64,000 nt of DNA from Vibrio algarum (GCF_028204155.1 NZ_JAQLOI010000003.1:372001-436000), one strand, 5' to 3'. Positions 44,188 through 53,312 are shown, counted from the first letter of the stretch. Program-made: numbers and translations. Notes: generated by a model from the sequence alone, not told the origin.

Positions 44188-45717
44188 CTAAGACACAGAA
44201 ACACCTAACTTTGTCATACGACTTCTTAGCGTGTGAGGGTTGATATCTAGGATATCTGCAGCTCCGTCCCGACCTTGAATTTTTCCATTGGTCGATTTAA
44301 GCACACTCTCTATATGACGCTTGTTTAACTCGGCAAGTGTGAGTATTTCTTGTTCGCTACTTACCGACTCATTCTGTCTACTTGTCTGCTGTTTTTCATC
44401 CGAAAAAATAGAGAAAACGACTTCTTGATTACGGCAACTGATCACTGAGCGCTCAATAACATTGACCAATTCTCTGACATTTCCCGGCCAATAATGGCTC
44501 TGGAGATTGGCTATCTCACCGTGCGCTATTTCAGGTAATCGGATATTAAATTTCTCCGCGCATATTTTAATAAAGTGATCGACAAAAAGCGGGATGTCTT
44601 CTAGCCTGTTTCTCAATGGCGGAACGAAAATAGGGAACAGACACAATCGATAATATAGATCTGCACGAAACTCACCTTTTTCAACCATTGATTCTAATGA
44701 TCGGTTCGTCGCGGCAATAATCCGAACATCTATATTAATGGTATTTTTAGAGCCCACTCGCTCAATTTCACCATTTTGTAGCACTCGCAGTAACCGTACC
44801 TGTGCTGCTTTAGACAGTTCACCGACTTCATCCAAAAAGATAGTACCGTTATGGGCTCGTTCAAATCGCCCGATTTTTCTTTCTGTTGCTCCGGTGAATG
44901 ACCCCTTTTCATGACCAAAAAGTTCACTATCTAAAAGTGATTCAGGGATAGCGCCACAGTTGACTCTTATATAGGCTTGTTCAGCTCTCGTAGAGTTTAG
45001 CTGAATGGCTTTCGCTACAACATCTTTACCAACACCGGTTTCGCCATTAATCAATACCGGTGCATTGGTTGATGATACAGCCTCAATCTTTTGCACCACA
45101 CCTTTAAGGCCACTCTGACTGCCAATAATGAGGTTTTGTGCATCTTGTTCCACCAATCTCTTTAGTCTTTCATGTTCATCCAACAATTTGGAGTGCATCT
45201 CCTTTACTGACAGATGCTGCAAACTATTAGAAACGGCAATACCAAAAGGTGAATCTAGGGTAGAAAATAACGTGGCATGTTCCTGAGTAAATCTATTTGA
45301 ACCGGTTGCAAGCAAAACAATATCACAAATTCGTTTTTCTCCAATCATTACCCGTGAAACCAAATGTGAGTAGCTTTGGTAACCATAGATCCCACTAAGG
45401 TGCTCCTGTACTAACTCACTGATTGGGTCGTCTAAATAATTATTAACAATCTTAATATCATAGTTTGTCTCCCAGCGGGGAATATGACGCTCGGCTTCTG
45501 CAACCGGGATAAGAATATTACACAAGTGACCTTTATTTTTATTTGCTGTTGCCAATATCCGCAATGAACACAAGTTTTCATCCCAAAGATGCACAGACAA
45601 CACATTGGCAGGCAACACATTTTGTAGGAATTGAATGCAGTTTTTTAAGCCATCTTCGATATTTAAGCTTCCCGTGAGTGCTTCGATGGCTTGCCTATAA
45701 AAGATGTTCTTATCCAT
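44188..45717 (-). CDS. sigma-54-dependent activator with GAF sensor domain
   Basis: Bacterial enhancer-binding protein, about 509 residues from the ATG at 45717, which has GAAGGG 9 bases upstream (a further ATG at 45747 is in frame). N-terminal GAF-type sensor (about 10-170), AAA+ domain with Walker A GETGVGKD (about 225-232), sigma-54 contact loop GSFTGA (about 272-277; usual form GAFTGA), Walker B GTIFLDEVGE (about 291-300) and C-terminal Fis-type helix-turn-helix (about 470-509). The layout resembles NorR, not the V4R type of DmpR/XylR. It is divergent from the transhydroxylase genes, which carry a consensus -24/-12 promoter, so it should activate them on sensing a phenol. Confidence 0.9.
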   Translation of the reverse strand: MDKNIFYRQAIEALTGSLNIEDGLKNCIQFLQNVLPANVLSVHLWDENLCSLRILATANKNKGHLCNILIPVAEAERHIPRWETNYDIKIVNNYLDDPISELVQEHLSGIYGYQSYSHLVSRVMIGEKRICDIVLLATGSNRFTQEHATLFSTLDSPFGIAVSNSLQHLSVKEMHSKLLDEHERLKRLVEQDAQNLIIGSQSGLKGVVQKIEAVSSTNAPVLINGETGVGKDVVAKAIQLNSTRAEQAYIRVNCGAIPESLLDSELFGHEKGSFTGATERKIGRFERAHNGTIFLDEVGELSKAAQVRLLRVLQNGEIERVGSKNTINIDVRIIAATNRSLESMVEKGEFRADLYYRLCLFPIFVPPLRNRLEDIPLFVDHFIKICAEKFNIRLPEIAHGEIANLQSHYWPGNVRELVNVIERSVISCRNQEVVFSIFSDEKQQTSRQNESVSSEQEILTLAELNKRHIESVLKSTNGKIQGRDGAADILDINPHTLRSRMTKLGVSVS

Positions 45718-45790
45718 TCGTTTAATCCCTTCAATTTGTCTATTCATTGCGCCATTAAATTTCGAAACACATCATAAAGTAAAATAGGAT

Positions 45791-45836
45791 ATTTCGTTAT
45801 GATATTTCCTACAAGCTTGAAATATCATAACGAAAT
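45791..45836. promoter_or_regulatory. 46-bp inverted repeat, probable enhancer for the sigma-54 activator
   Basis: Perfect 18-bp arms (45791-45808 ATTTCGTTATGATATTTC and its complement at 45819-45836) around a 10-base spacer, in the divergent region. It is centred about 80 bases before the -24 element, a usual distance for an enhancer-binding-protein site. Confidence 0.78.
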
Positions 45837-45891
45837 AGATTAAAACAAGCCATTTTCTTGATGTAGATCAACCAATTAAGCCCTGTTGATA

Positions 45892-45906
45892 TGGCACGCA
45901 AATTGC
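45892..45906 (+). promoter_or_regulatory. sigma-54 (-24/-12) promoter of the transhydroxylase genes
   Basis: TGGCACG-CAAA-TTGC matches the consensus TGGCACG-N4-TTGC at every fixed position. Transcription would start near 45918, about 27 bases before the GTG start of the large-subunit gene. Confidence 0.85.
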
Positions 45907-45944
45907 CATAGGGGATTAGGTAGAACTAATCAGGAGCAGTACCC

Positions 45945-48914
45945 GTGAAAATAACAAAAATAGCTGTCGATAAGCAGTTTAAGACCGTGTTATGGGGTTT
46001 GACGCAAGCTATCAAACTATTAGCAAGCAGGGATAGAAAATTTAAATCTTTAATTAGCGAGAAGAATTTTTCTATCGCTATGTATTTACGTACCGCTGAT
46101 ATCGGTAGAACCTATATTTTTAAAGATGGAAAGATCACTTCAAAAGCTGGAAAGAATCCTTCTGCCGATATAAAAATGGTCTATGAAACAGCTGAAGATG
46201 CCATGAAGGTTATGGTGCCATGGCGTGATTATCAAGAAGTCATCGATATTCTTAAAAACTTTAAAATGGATGCCATTGGTGACGAAGAATATGTCATTCA
46301 TTTCACTAAGATTCTTAGTGCTATTACCGATAGTCAAATTAAATATGGTGTACCGCAAGAAGACGGGACAACTCGCTTGGTAAATAACACCAACGGTGGT
46401 CCGGTTTTCGTTTATGTTAAAGATGACAAAATCATTCGCATCACTCCTATTGAGCTTGATGAAGACGATCCAGAACCATGGGTCATCGAAGCAAGAGGCC
46501 ACAAATTCCAACCAACTAAAAAAGTGACCGTCAGTCCTCATACTCAAGGTATCAAGTCCACTATCTATTCTAAAGATCGTATTCTTTACCCAATGAAACG
46601 TGTTGATTTCGATCCTAATGGTGAAAGAAATCCACAAAACCGTGGTATTTCTGGTTATGAAAGAATCAGCTGGGAAGAAGCAACAGACATCGTTGCTAAC
46701 GAAATCACACGCGTAAAAACAGAACATGGACCAGGCGCAATCATGAATGGTTCTGGCTCTCACCATACATGGGGTAACCTCGGTTATTGGCTGTCAGCTC
46801 GCCCTCGCTTCTTCAACGCAATAGGCACCTCTTACGTTGTACATAACCCAGATAGCTGGGAAGGTTTCTATTGGGGTGCTATGCACCATTGGGGAAACTC
46901 GTTACGGTTAGGCGCGCCAGACACCTATTCAACCGTAGAAGATGCGCTAAAGCACTGTGAAATGATCGTTTTCTGGTCAAGTGACCCTGAATCTACTAGT
47001 GGCGTATATGGCGCTATGGAAGGCACACAGCGTCGTCTTTGGGCAAAACAGTTGGGTATCGAATTTGTTCATATCGACCCATTCTACAACCACACAGCTG
47101 GTTTGCTTGGTGGTAAATGGTTTGGTACTAAACCGGGCTCAAGTAACGCAATGGCACTTGCTATCGCATATGTTTGGATGCAAGAAGGCCTATACGATAA
47201 AGATTTCGTTGCAGATAAAACGGAAGGCTTTGAAGAGTGGATGGAGTACGTCTTAGGTAACGAAGACGGTATTCCTAAAACCCCAGAATGGCAAGAAGCT
47301 GAAACCGATATACCAGCACATGATGTTAGAGCACTTGCTAGACGTTGGGGTAACAAAAAAGTTTACCTTGCAGCGGGCGGTTTGCAAGGGTTTGGTTCAG
47401 CATGTAGAAGTGCAACTGGCGCAGAGTGGGCTCGCTCAATGGTCTGCTTAATGGCGATGCAAGGTATTGGTAAGCCAGGTGTTAACATGGGCAACCTCCA
47501 ACAAGGTACACCTGTTGATACTCGCTTCTTCTTCCCTGGGTATTCAGAAGGTGGATTATCTGGAGATTATGAAGGCACTGGTTTAGGTGTAAACATGTAC
47601 CAGCGTATGCCTCAAGTCATGACGATTAATACCGTTAAGCAAAAAGTGCCTCGTTTACGGATTCCTGAAGCCATCCTAAACGGTGAAGCTGAAGGTTATT
47701 TTACCGATACTAAGTGTATCGAAGGTCAATTTTCCGATTTCAAATATCCAGCACCAGGCCATGCACCAATCAAAATGTACTACAAGTACGGTGGTTCTCA
47801 TTTCGGTACCATGAATGAGACCAATCGATATGCACATATGTATCGAAGCGCCAATCTGGAGACCGTGGTCAATCAGTCTATCTGGATGGAAGGTGAAGCT
47901 AATTTTGCAGACATCATACTGCCAGCTTGTACCAACTTTGAGCGTTGGGACATCGGTGAGTTTGCCAACTGTGGCGGCTATATTGCCCACTGTTACACTC
48001 AGGTAAACCACCGCGTTGTCACCATTCAGCATAAATGTATTGAACCATTGGGCGAATCTAAGTCGGATTACGAAATCTTCTTGCTCATTGCTAAAAAACT
48101 AGGGCTTGGCGCGTACTTCTCCGAAGGCTCTTCAGAAATTGAGTGGGTACATCGCCTATTTAATGGTACTGATCTTCCGGATAAAATTTCGTGGAAGCAA
48201 TTCCTGAAAAAGGGCTATTACGTTGTTCCACCACCAAAAGCTGAAGACCGAGACCCGGTTTCTTGGAACTGGTACTACGAAGGCAGAAAGAAAGATGTAC
48301 CTGAGATGAATCCACTTCCTGGTGACTATAAAGCAAACTTTAAAGAAGGGTTGCAAACTCAAAGTGGTAAAATCGAGTTTGTTTGTAATAGTTTAAAACG
48401 TTTCGCTCCAGATGATCCAGAGCGTCCGATTATGACTAAATATATCCCATCTTGGGAAGGCCCTCATTCAGGGGAACTTTATGAGAAATATCCACTACAG
48501 ATGATTTCTCCTCATAGCCGGTATAGTTTCCATACTATGGCTGATGGTAAAGATTCGCATATCAACGACATAGAAGATCATCGAGTTGAAGTGGATGGCT
48601 ACTACTACTGGATAATGCGTATTAATGAACAAGATGCAGCGGATAGAGGCATCGTCCATCACCAACTTATTGAGGCATACAATGATCGTGGTTCAGTAAT
48701 TTGTGCAGCTCACGTAACACAGCGAGTACCAAGAGGTACCACGCATTCCTATGAGTCCTCTGCATTGTACGAACCAATTGGAGTCCCTGGCCACTCTCCG
48801 GATCGTGGTGGTTCAGTTAATATTTTGACCCCTAGCCGAGCGATCATAAAGAAATCACACTCAACAGCCTGTAACTCATGCTTGATTAATATTCGTGCTT
48901 GGGAGGAAAAATAA
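45945..48914 (+). CDS. pyrogallol-phloroglucinol transhydroxylase-type Mo enzyme, large subunit
   Basis: Molybdopterin (DMSO-reductase family) subunit of 989 residues. From about residue 148 (NNTNGGPVFVYVKD) it closely follows the transhydroxylase large subunit (AthL, about 875 residues) of Pelobacter acidigallici. With a constant offset of 129, the catalytic residues I recall for AthL fall on identical residues: His144/His273, Tyr152/Tyr281, Asp174/Asp303, Mo-ligand Ser175/Ser304, Tyr404/Tyr533. No Tat signal and no N-terminal FeS motif are seen, so it is cytosolic. Residues 1-140 are an added SCP2-like domain absent from AthL. The start is GTG with AGGAG 8 bases upstream. Expected reaction: hydroxyl transfer turning pyrogallol into phloroglucinol; resorcinol hydroxylase is a related alternative. 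Confidence 0.9.
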   Translation: MKITKIAVDKQFKTVLWGLTQAIKLLASRDRKFKSLISEKNFSIAMYLRTADIGRTYIFKDGKITSKAGKNPSADIKMVYETAEDAMKVMVPWRDYQEVIDILKNFKMDAIGDEEYVIHFTKILSAITDSQIKYGVPQEDGTTRLVNNTNGGPVFVYVKDDKIIRITPIELDEDDPEPWVIEARGHKFQPTKKVTVSPHTQGIKSTIYSKDRILYPMKRVDFDPNGERNPQNRGISGYERISWEEATDIVANEITRVKTEHGPGAIMNGSGSHHTWGNLGYWLSARPRFFNAIGTSYVVHNPDSWEGFYWGAMHHWGNSLRLGAPDTYSTVEDALKHCEMIVFWSSDPESTSGVYGAMEGTQRRLWAKQLGIEFVHIDPFYNHTAGLLGGKWFGTKPGSSNAMALAIAYVWMQEGLYDKDFVADKTEGFEEWMEYVLGNEDGIPKTPEWQEAETDIPAHDVRALARRWGNKKVYLAAGGLQGFGSACRSATGAEWARSMVCLMAMQGIGKPGVNMGNLQQGTPVDTRFFFPGYSEGGLSGDYEGTGLGVNMYQRMPQVMTINTVKQKVPRLRIPEAILNGEAEGYFTDTKCIEGQFSDFKYPAPGHAPIKMYYKYGGSHFGTMNETNRYAHMYRSANLETVVNQSIWMEGEANFADIILPACTNFERWDIGEFANCGGYIAHCYTQVNHRVVTIQHKCIEPLGESKSDYEIFLLIAKKLGLGAYFSEGSSEIEWVHRLFNGTDLPDKISWKQFLKKGYYVVPPPKAEDRDPVSWNWYYEGRKKDVPEMNPLPGDYKANFKEGLQTQSGKIEFVCNSLKRFAPDDPERPIMTKYIPSWEGPHSGELYEKYPLQMISPHSRYSFHTMADGKDSHINDIEDHRVEVDGYYYWIMRINEQDAADRGIVHHQLIEAYNDRGSVICAAHVTQRVPRGTTHSYESSALYEPIGVPGHSPDRGGSVNILTPSRAIIKKSHSTACNSCLINIRAWEEK

Positions 48915-48915
48915 A

Positions 48916-49755
48916 ATGGAAAAATGGAACCTCATTGTAGACGTAGAGCGTTGCGAAAACTGTAATAACTGCTTTCTAGCAGATAAAGATGAATATTGTG
49001 GTAACAGCTTTCCAGGCTATACCGACGAGCAACCAAGACATGGGCATAAGTGGATTGATATTAAGCGCAGAGAACGTGGAAGCGATTCATTAATCGATGT
49101 GGCTTATTTACCAACCATGTGCAACAACTGTAAAGACGCCCCATGTGTCAAAGCGGCTAAGAACGGCGAAATCTATCGCAGAGAAGACGGCATTGTCATG
49201 ATCCACCCAGAAAAAGCAAAGGGAGAAAAACGTCTTGTTAAGAGTTGTCCTTATGGTCATATCTGGTGGAATGAGGAGTTAAAAGTACCTCAAAAATGGT
49301 TCTTTGATGCTCACCTGTTAGATGCTGGTTGGAAAGAGCCTCGTTGCGTTCAATCTTGCGCCACTGGTTGTCTAGAGTCACTCAAAGTAACCGATGAAGA
49401 AATGGCAGAACAAGTCAAATCTCAAGGCTTGGAAGTCCTTAAACCTGAATTAGAGACGCAACCTCGCATCTGGTACAAAAATCTTTATCGCTTTAATAAA
49501 GAGCATATCGCAGGCAGCGTTATTACCATCAAAGATGGCTTAAAAGACTGCGCTGGAAACGCTGAAGTTATTTTGATGAAAGGCAATAAGGAAATAGATC
49601 GATTGAATACCGATTATTTTGGCGATTTTAAGTTCGACGATATCGAACCCAATTCCGGTGAATACCTAGTTAAAGTCACGCTTAATGACCTGACCTATAC
49701 ACAAACCATCGACCTAACAAACAGTATCAATTTAGGTGTGTTACTCATTAGTTAA
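48916..49755 (+). CDS. transhydroxylase-type FeS small subunit with C-terminal beta domain
   Basis: Electron-transfer subunit of 279 residues encoded one base after the large subunit, with GGGAGG before the ATG at 48916. Ferredoxin-type region: Cys13/16/19, Cys69/72/77, Cys111 (CPYG) and Cys144/148. A C-terminal beta-sandwich of Cna_B type (about 195-279, AEVILMKGNKEIDRL...FGDFKFDDIEPNSGEYLVKV) is the hallmark of the transhydroxylase small subunit AthS (about 274 residues). Compared with my memory of AthS, three of the four ligands of one [4Fe-4S] cluster are replaced: Asp23, Trp128 and Asp131 stand where Cys is expected. Two clusters rather than three are therefore predicted. Confidence 0.9.
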   Translation: MEKWNLIVDVERCENCNNCFLADKDEYCGNSFPGYTDEQPRHGHKWIDIKRRERGSDSLIDVAYLPTMCNNCKDAPCVKAAKNGEIYRREDGIVMIHPEKAKGEKRLVKSCPYGHIWWNEELKVPQKWFFDAHLLDAGWKEPRCVQSCATGCLESLKVTDEEMAEQVKSQGLEVLKPELETQPRIWYKNLYRFNKEHIAGSVITIKDGLKDCAGNAEVILMKGNKEIDRLNTDYFGDFKFDDIEPNSGEYLVKVTLNDLTYTQTIDLTNSINLGVLLIS

Positions 49756-49798
49756 CATCTCTATCTTTGACTCCTTCTGTTGAGTTGTAACAACTACG

Positions 49799-49841
49799 TG
49801 GGCAGACACTATAATTGAGATTTCAATAAAGTGCCTGCCCA
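49799..49841. terminator. terminator between convergent genes
   Basis: TGGGCAG-A-CACT pairs with AGTG-C-CTGCCCA (49799-49812 with 49828-49841), with an inner ATTGA/TCAAT stem. It lies 43 bases after the small-subunit stop codon and 39 before the convergent LysR stop codon. There is only a weak T-rich tail. Confidence 0.6.
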
Positions 49842-49879
49842 TATTATATCTATGGTTTACCAAGAAGCATTTACTAGAG

Positions 49880-50890
49880 TCAGAGTAGGATGCCGGGGAC
49901 TTTTATTTCCGCTGGTTTTGTTGTCACTAATAATTGTTGTGCCAGATCTCTGTGGTTATTGATAAAAAACTGCCTGAATTGCTGAACACATTGAGATGTT
50001 CGATTGCTGGGATGATAGTAAAGATTTAGGTACCACCTATCCGTCTCATATTCCGTTAATAAAGGAACAAGCGCTCCCTCATCAATAAGTGGGTTAACCA
50101 TAAATTTGGGAAGATAAGCTATTCCCATTGACGACACGGCTGCCGCTACCACCATTACCGAATCTGATATTTGCAGTTTTTTATCAATACAAATTGGAAT
50201 GGTTTCATTTGAATCGCGAAAAATCCACTGACCAGAATCAAAAAATGACCCCGAATATAGACAGCGATGGTTCGTTAGTTCTGATGGGATAAGAGGCTCA
50301 CCATTTTGTCTAATATACTCAGGAGAAGCTACCGTAACAAAACTCTCTTCCAATAAGTTCGTCACATCTAAATGCTGAGGTTCTTCGCTCTGTCGAGTAT
50401 TCGAGGTAGACGAGGACATAATAAAATCATGAAGATGGCTGTGCTCCATTGCCCGAGGGGTGACTACCAACTGTACTTCAACATTTGGATTTAACTTTGT
50501 GAAATCATTAATTAAGGTTAATACCAAACGTTCAGAATATAACGGGATAGGCGCGCAACAAATACTGACTTTGCCGATCGTCTCTGTAGCATAGTGTGTC
50601 AATTGATTGAGGATCTCATTCACATCTTCGTTGACTTGAGAGAATTGTTCGTAGAGAAATAATCCCGCATCCGTGATTTTATTGTCTACCTTACTTCCTT
50701 GGTAAAGTGGGATCCCAAGTTCATCTTGCAGTTCACATAACCAACGCGACCCCGTACTTTTTGATACACCGCATCGCTCTGACGCCTTTGTAATGGTTTT
50801 CATATTTACTAACTCGACAAAAAATAAAATTTTTGCCATAAGCTGTGGGTCAACAGGTTTTTGAAAAGAAGGTTTGTTTATTTCTGACAC
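49880..50890 (-). CDS. LysR-family regulator, right edge of the catabolic cluster
   Basis: A 336-residue LysR regulator, paralogous to the one at 29493-30491: the same extended N-terminus, the same helix-turn-helix turn STGSRWL, and shared effector-domain tracts FVTVASPEY, NGEPLIP, NHRCLYSG and LLTEYETD. It is convergent with the transhydroxylase operon. The pair could bind different pathway phenols or intermediates. Targets cannot be named from sequence. Confidence 0.88.
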   Translation of the reverse strand: MSEINKPSFQKPVDPQLMAKILFFVELVNMKTITKASERCGVSKSTGSRWLCELQDELGIPLYQGSKVDNKITDAGLFLYEQFSQVNEDVNEILNQLTHYATETIGKVSICCAPIPLYSERLVLTLINDFTKLNPNVEVQLVVTPRAMEHSHLHDFIMSSSTSNTRQSEEPQHLDVTNLLEESFVTVASPEYIRQNGEPLIPSELTNHRCLYSGSFFDSGQWIFRDSNETIPICIDKKLQISDSVMVVAAAVSSMGIAYLPKFMVNPLIDEGALVPLLTEYETDRWYLNLYYHPSNRTSQCVQQFRQFFINNHRDLAQQLLVTTKPAEIKVPGILL

Positions 50891-51021
50891 TATACAGCTC
50901 CATACTTGGGCATTGGTTTTAGATGTGGGTTAGCAAACGCTGGTTACGAGCGGTCCGTTCCTATGTTTGACCCGAAAAGGCTGCTTCACTGAACTAAATA
51001 CAACCCAAAATAAACAGTTAG

Positions 51022-53312
51022 TTACCTTTCCATATTATTCAATAATAATGCACTCATTTCTTCCACGGGAACCGGTTTACTAAAATAGTACCCTTGATAA
51101 GTGGATACACCTAACTCTTTAAGTAGAGTCAATTGTTCTCGCTCTTCAACCCCTTCAGATACAAGGCTCATGTCAAAGTTTTTGGCCAGGTCTATTATCG
51201 ATTTAACCATTAAAAGAGCTTGCTTATCTTTGGTAATATCATTGATGAAAGATTTGTCGATTTTGATTTCATCAATTGGAAGAGATCGCAAATAGTTCAA
51301 CGATGAATAGCCTGTACCAAAGTCATCGAGAGATATCGACACTCCGTACTGTTTTAGTTTAGTTAATTTTTCAGTTGCATCAGTGATATCCTGAATAAGC
51401 ACTGATTCAGTTACCTCCGCAATAAGCTTCGAGTGGTCGATGCCAAAAGACTCAACAATTTTAATAAAGTCTTCCACGAAGAGATTCTGCCAAATTTGTT
51501 TTGCACTAAGATTTATAGCCATTTCTAAATGGCTGGTTTCAGGGATGCTTGCCATATTTTCAATTGCTGGCAGGCTTGTTCGAGTACCATATCCCCAATG
51601 GGAAGAATAAGATTAGTTTCCTCTGCCATAGTGATAAATGAAGCAGGCGATAATATACCATGTTTTGCATGACGCCATCGAACCAGCGCTTCAGCTCCGA
51701 TTATTTGTTCATCTCTATCATATTTAGGTTGAAGGTAGATACAAAAATCACGATTTGCAATAGAGTTATGCATTGCTTTTTGTAGCTCACTATTGTGTCT
51801 TAACTCATCTTGCATACTTATATCATAAATTATCGCTGCATGACCTCCATTGGCTTTAGTTTGATAAAGTGCCGTGTCGGCTAACTGGAGAACCTTACCC
51901 GTAGATATATCCCCTGATTTAAAAACAATTCCTCCGACGCTAGCGGTAATTGCGTATTCAATCTCTACATTTTGCGTATCGCTTTTGAGTGTAAAGACTT
52001 TTGATACTTCTTGTATTACTAAGTCTGCATACTGCTGCGCCAATTGTAATGCATCTTTTTGATTACTATCTAAAAGTGGTAAAACAATAACAAACTCATC
52101 TCCACCAAATCTAGAGACAAGTTCTTGCTTTTGTTGGAGTGTCTTAAGGCGATTAGCGACGCCTTGCAATAGTTTGTCGCCCATGTGATGACCATAACTG
52201 TCATTGAGCAATTTGAAACGATCTAAGTCTAAAAACAGCACAGCACTATAGGTATCATTAAGCGCACTTAGATCTATTGTCTTTCTTAGTTCAACCTCTA
52301 AATGTGTTCGATTAACAAGACCCGTCAGTTGATCGTTATAGGCTAAGTTCACTATTTCTTGTTGATTCTTCTTTTCAATTGTAATGTCTTGAGCAATACC
52401 GACAAGCCAAAGCGGTATTCCTTTTTCATCATATTCGGCAACTTGGCCACGATCCCATATCCAGATGATTTTTCCATCAGGCCGCTGAATCCGAAACTCT
52501 ATGTTGTAAGCTTGATTTAGCTTAACTAGCTTGTCTAGGGCCGAAAAAACAAGTTCTCTATCCTCTGGCAGGATACAACTTTCAAATTCTTTAAAGGAAT
52601 TTTCACTTCTCTTAATTCCTGTTATCAGTTCCCACTGTTTATTGTGCAGCACCTGATTGGTTTTTGTATTCCACTCCCAGAGCCCTTCTTGCGAAACTTC
52701 AAGAACATGCTCCAATCGTGTTTTATTTCTATCCGCTTCTTCTTTTAATCTAGTGATTTCAGAAATATCTTTTGCGATAACAACTATCTTTAACTCATCT
52801 TGAGCGTCACGAAACGGAATTTTAATGGATTGGAAATGGCGAACCTGACCTGTTTTAGCATCGGTTGAAGACTCGTAGACTTCTTCTTTTTCAAAGCGCT
52901 GCATAATAGACTGGACATTGTTACGAAAAAAATCGCACTGCTCTTTGTTTTTCGTGAAGTAGTAGTCGTCCTTACCTATCATTTGTTCTGGTGTGCTGTT
53001 GTATAGCCTAGCAACCGTATCATTACAAAAGACAAAGTCCCCTTGATAGTTCTTAACGACAATAACGTCTGTAATAGAGTCAAGAATCTGCCTTACAATT
53101 CTCGTATGTTTTGTATATTCGCTTTTTAGAGCAAACAAAATATAACATGAACCTAAACCACTACAGGCTATCGTAATCATATAACTAGAGAAGCTTCCCA
53201 CTTCAATGTTGAAAGCCAGATGGGCTCCAATAATAACTAAAGAGGAAAGTAGTACTTGAATGCTAATTACTATGGAAAGCTTTCTCCAGGAGAACCCTGT
53301 AAAATCGAACAT
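51022..53312 (-). pseudogene. membrane PAS-PAS-GGDEF-EAL protein, frameshifted in the EAL domain
   Basis: Two frames encode one c-di-GMP protein of about 760 residues. The first (from 53312) has two N-terminal helices (about 10-62), two PAS domains, GGDEF (SRFGGDEFVIVLP) and the start of EAL (GAEALVRWRH), then ends early after QQLKIWQA. The second (to 51022) carries the rest of EAL: INLSAKQIW, LDDFGTGYSSL, IKIDKSF, EGVEE. The break lies at about 51545-51552. Restoring one base (CAAGC to CAAAGC) gives WQSIPETSHLEMAINLSAKQ, a normal EAL sequence. As written, the cyclase half could still be made without a functional EAL domain. Confidence 0.85.
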
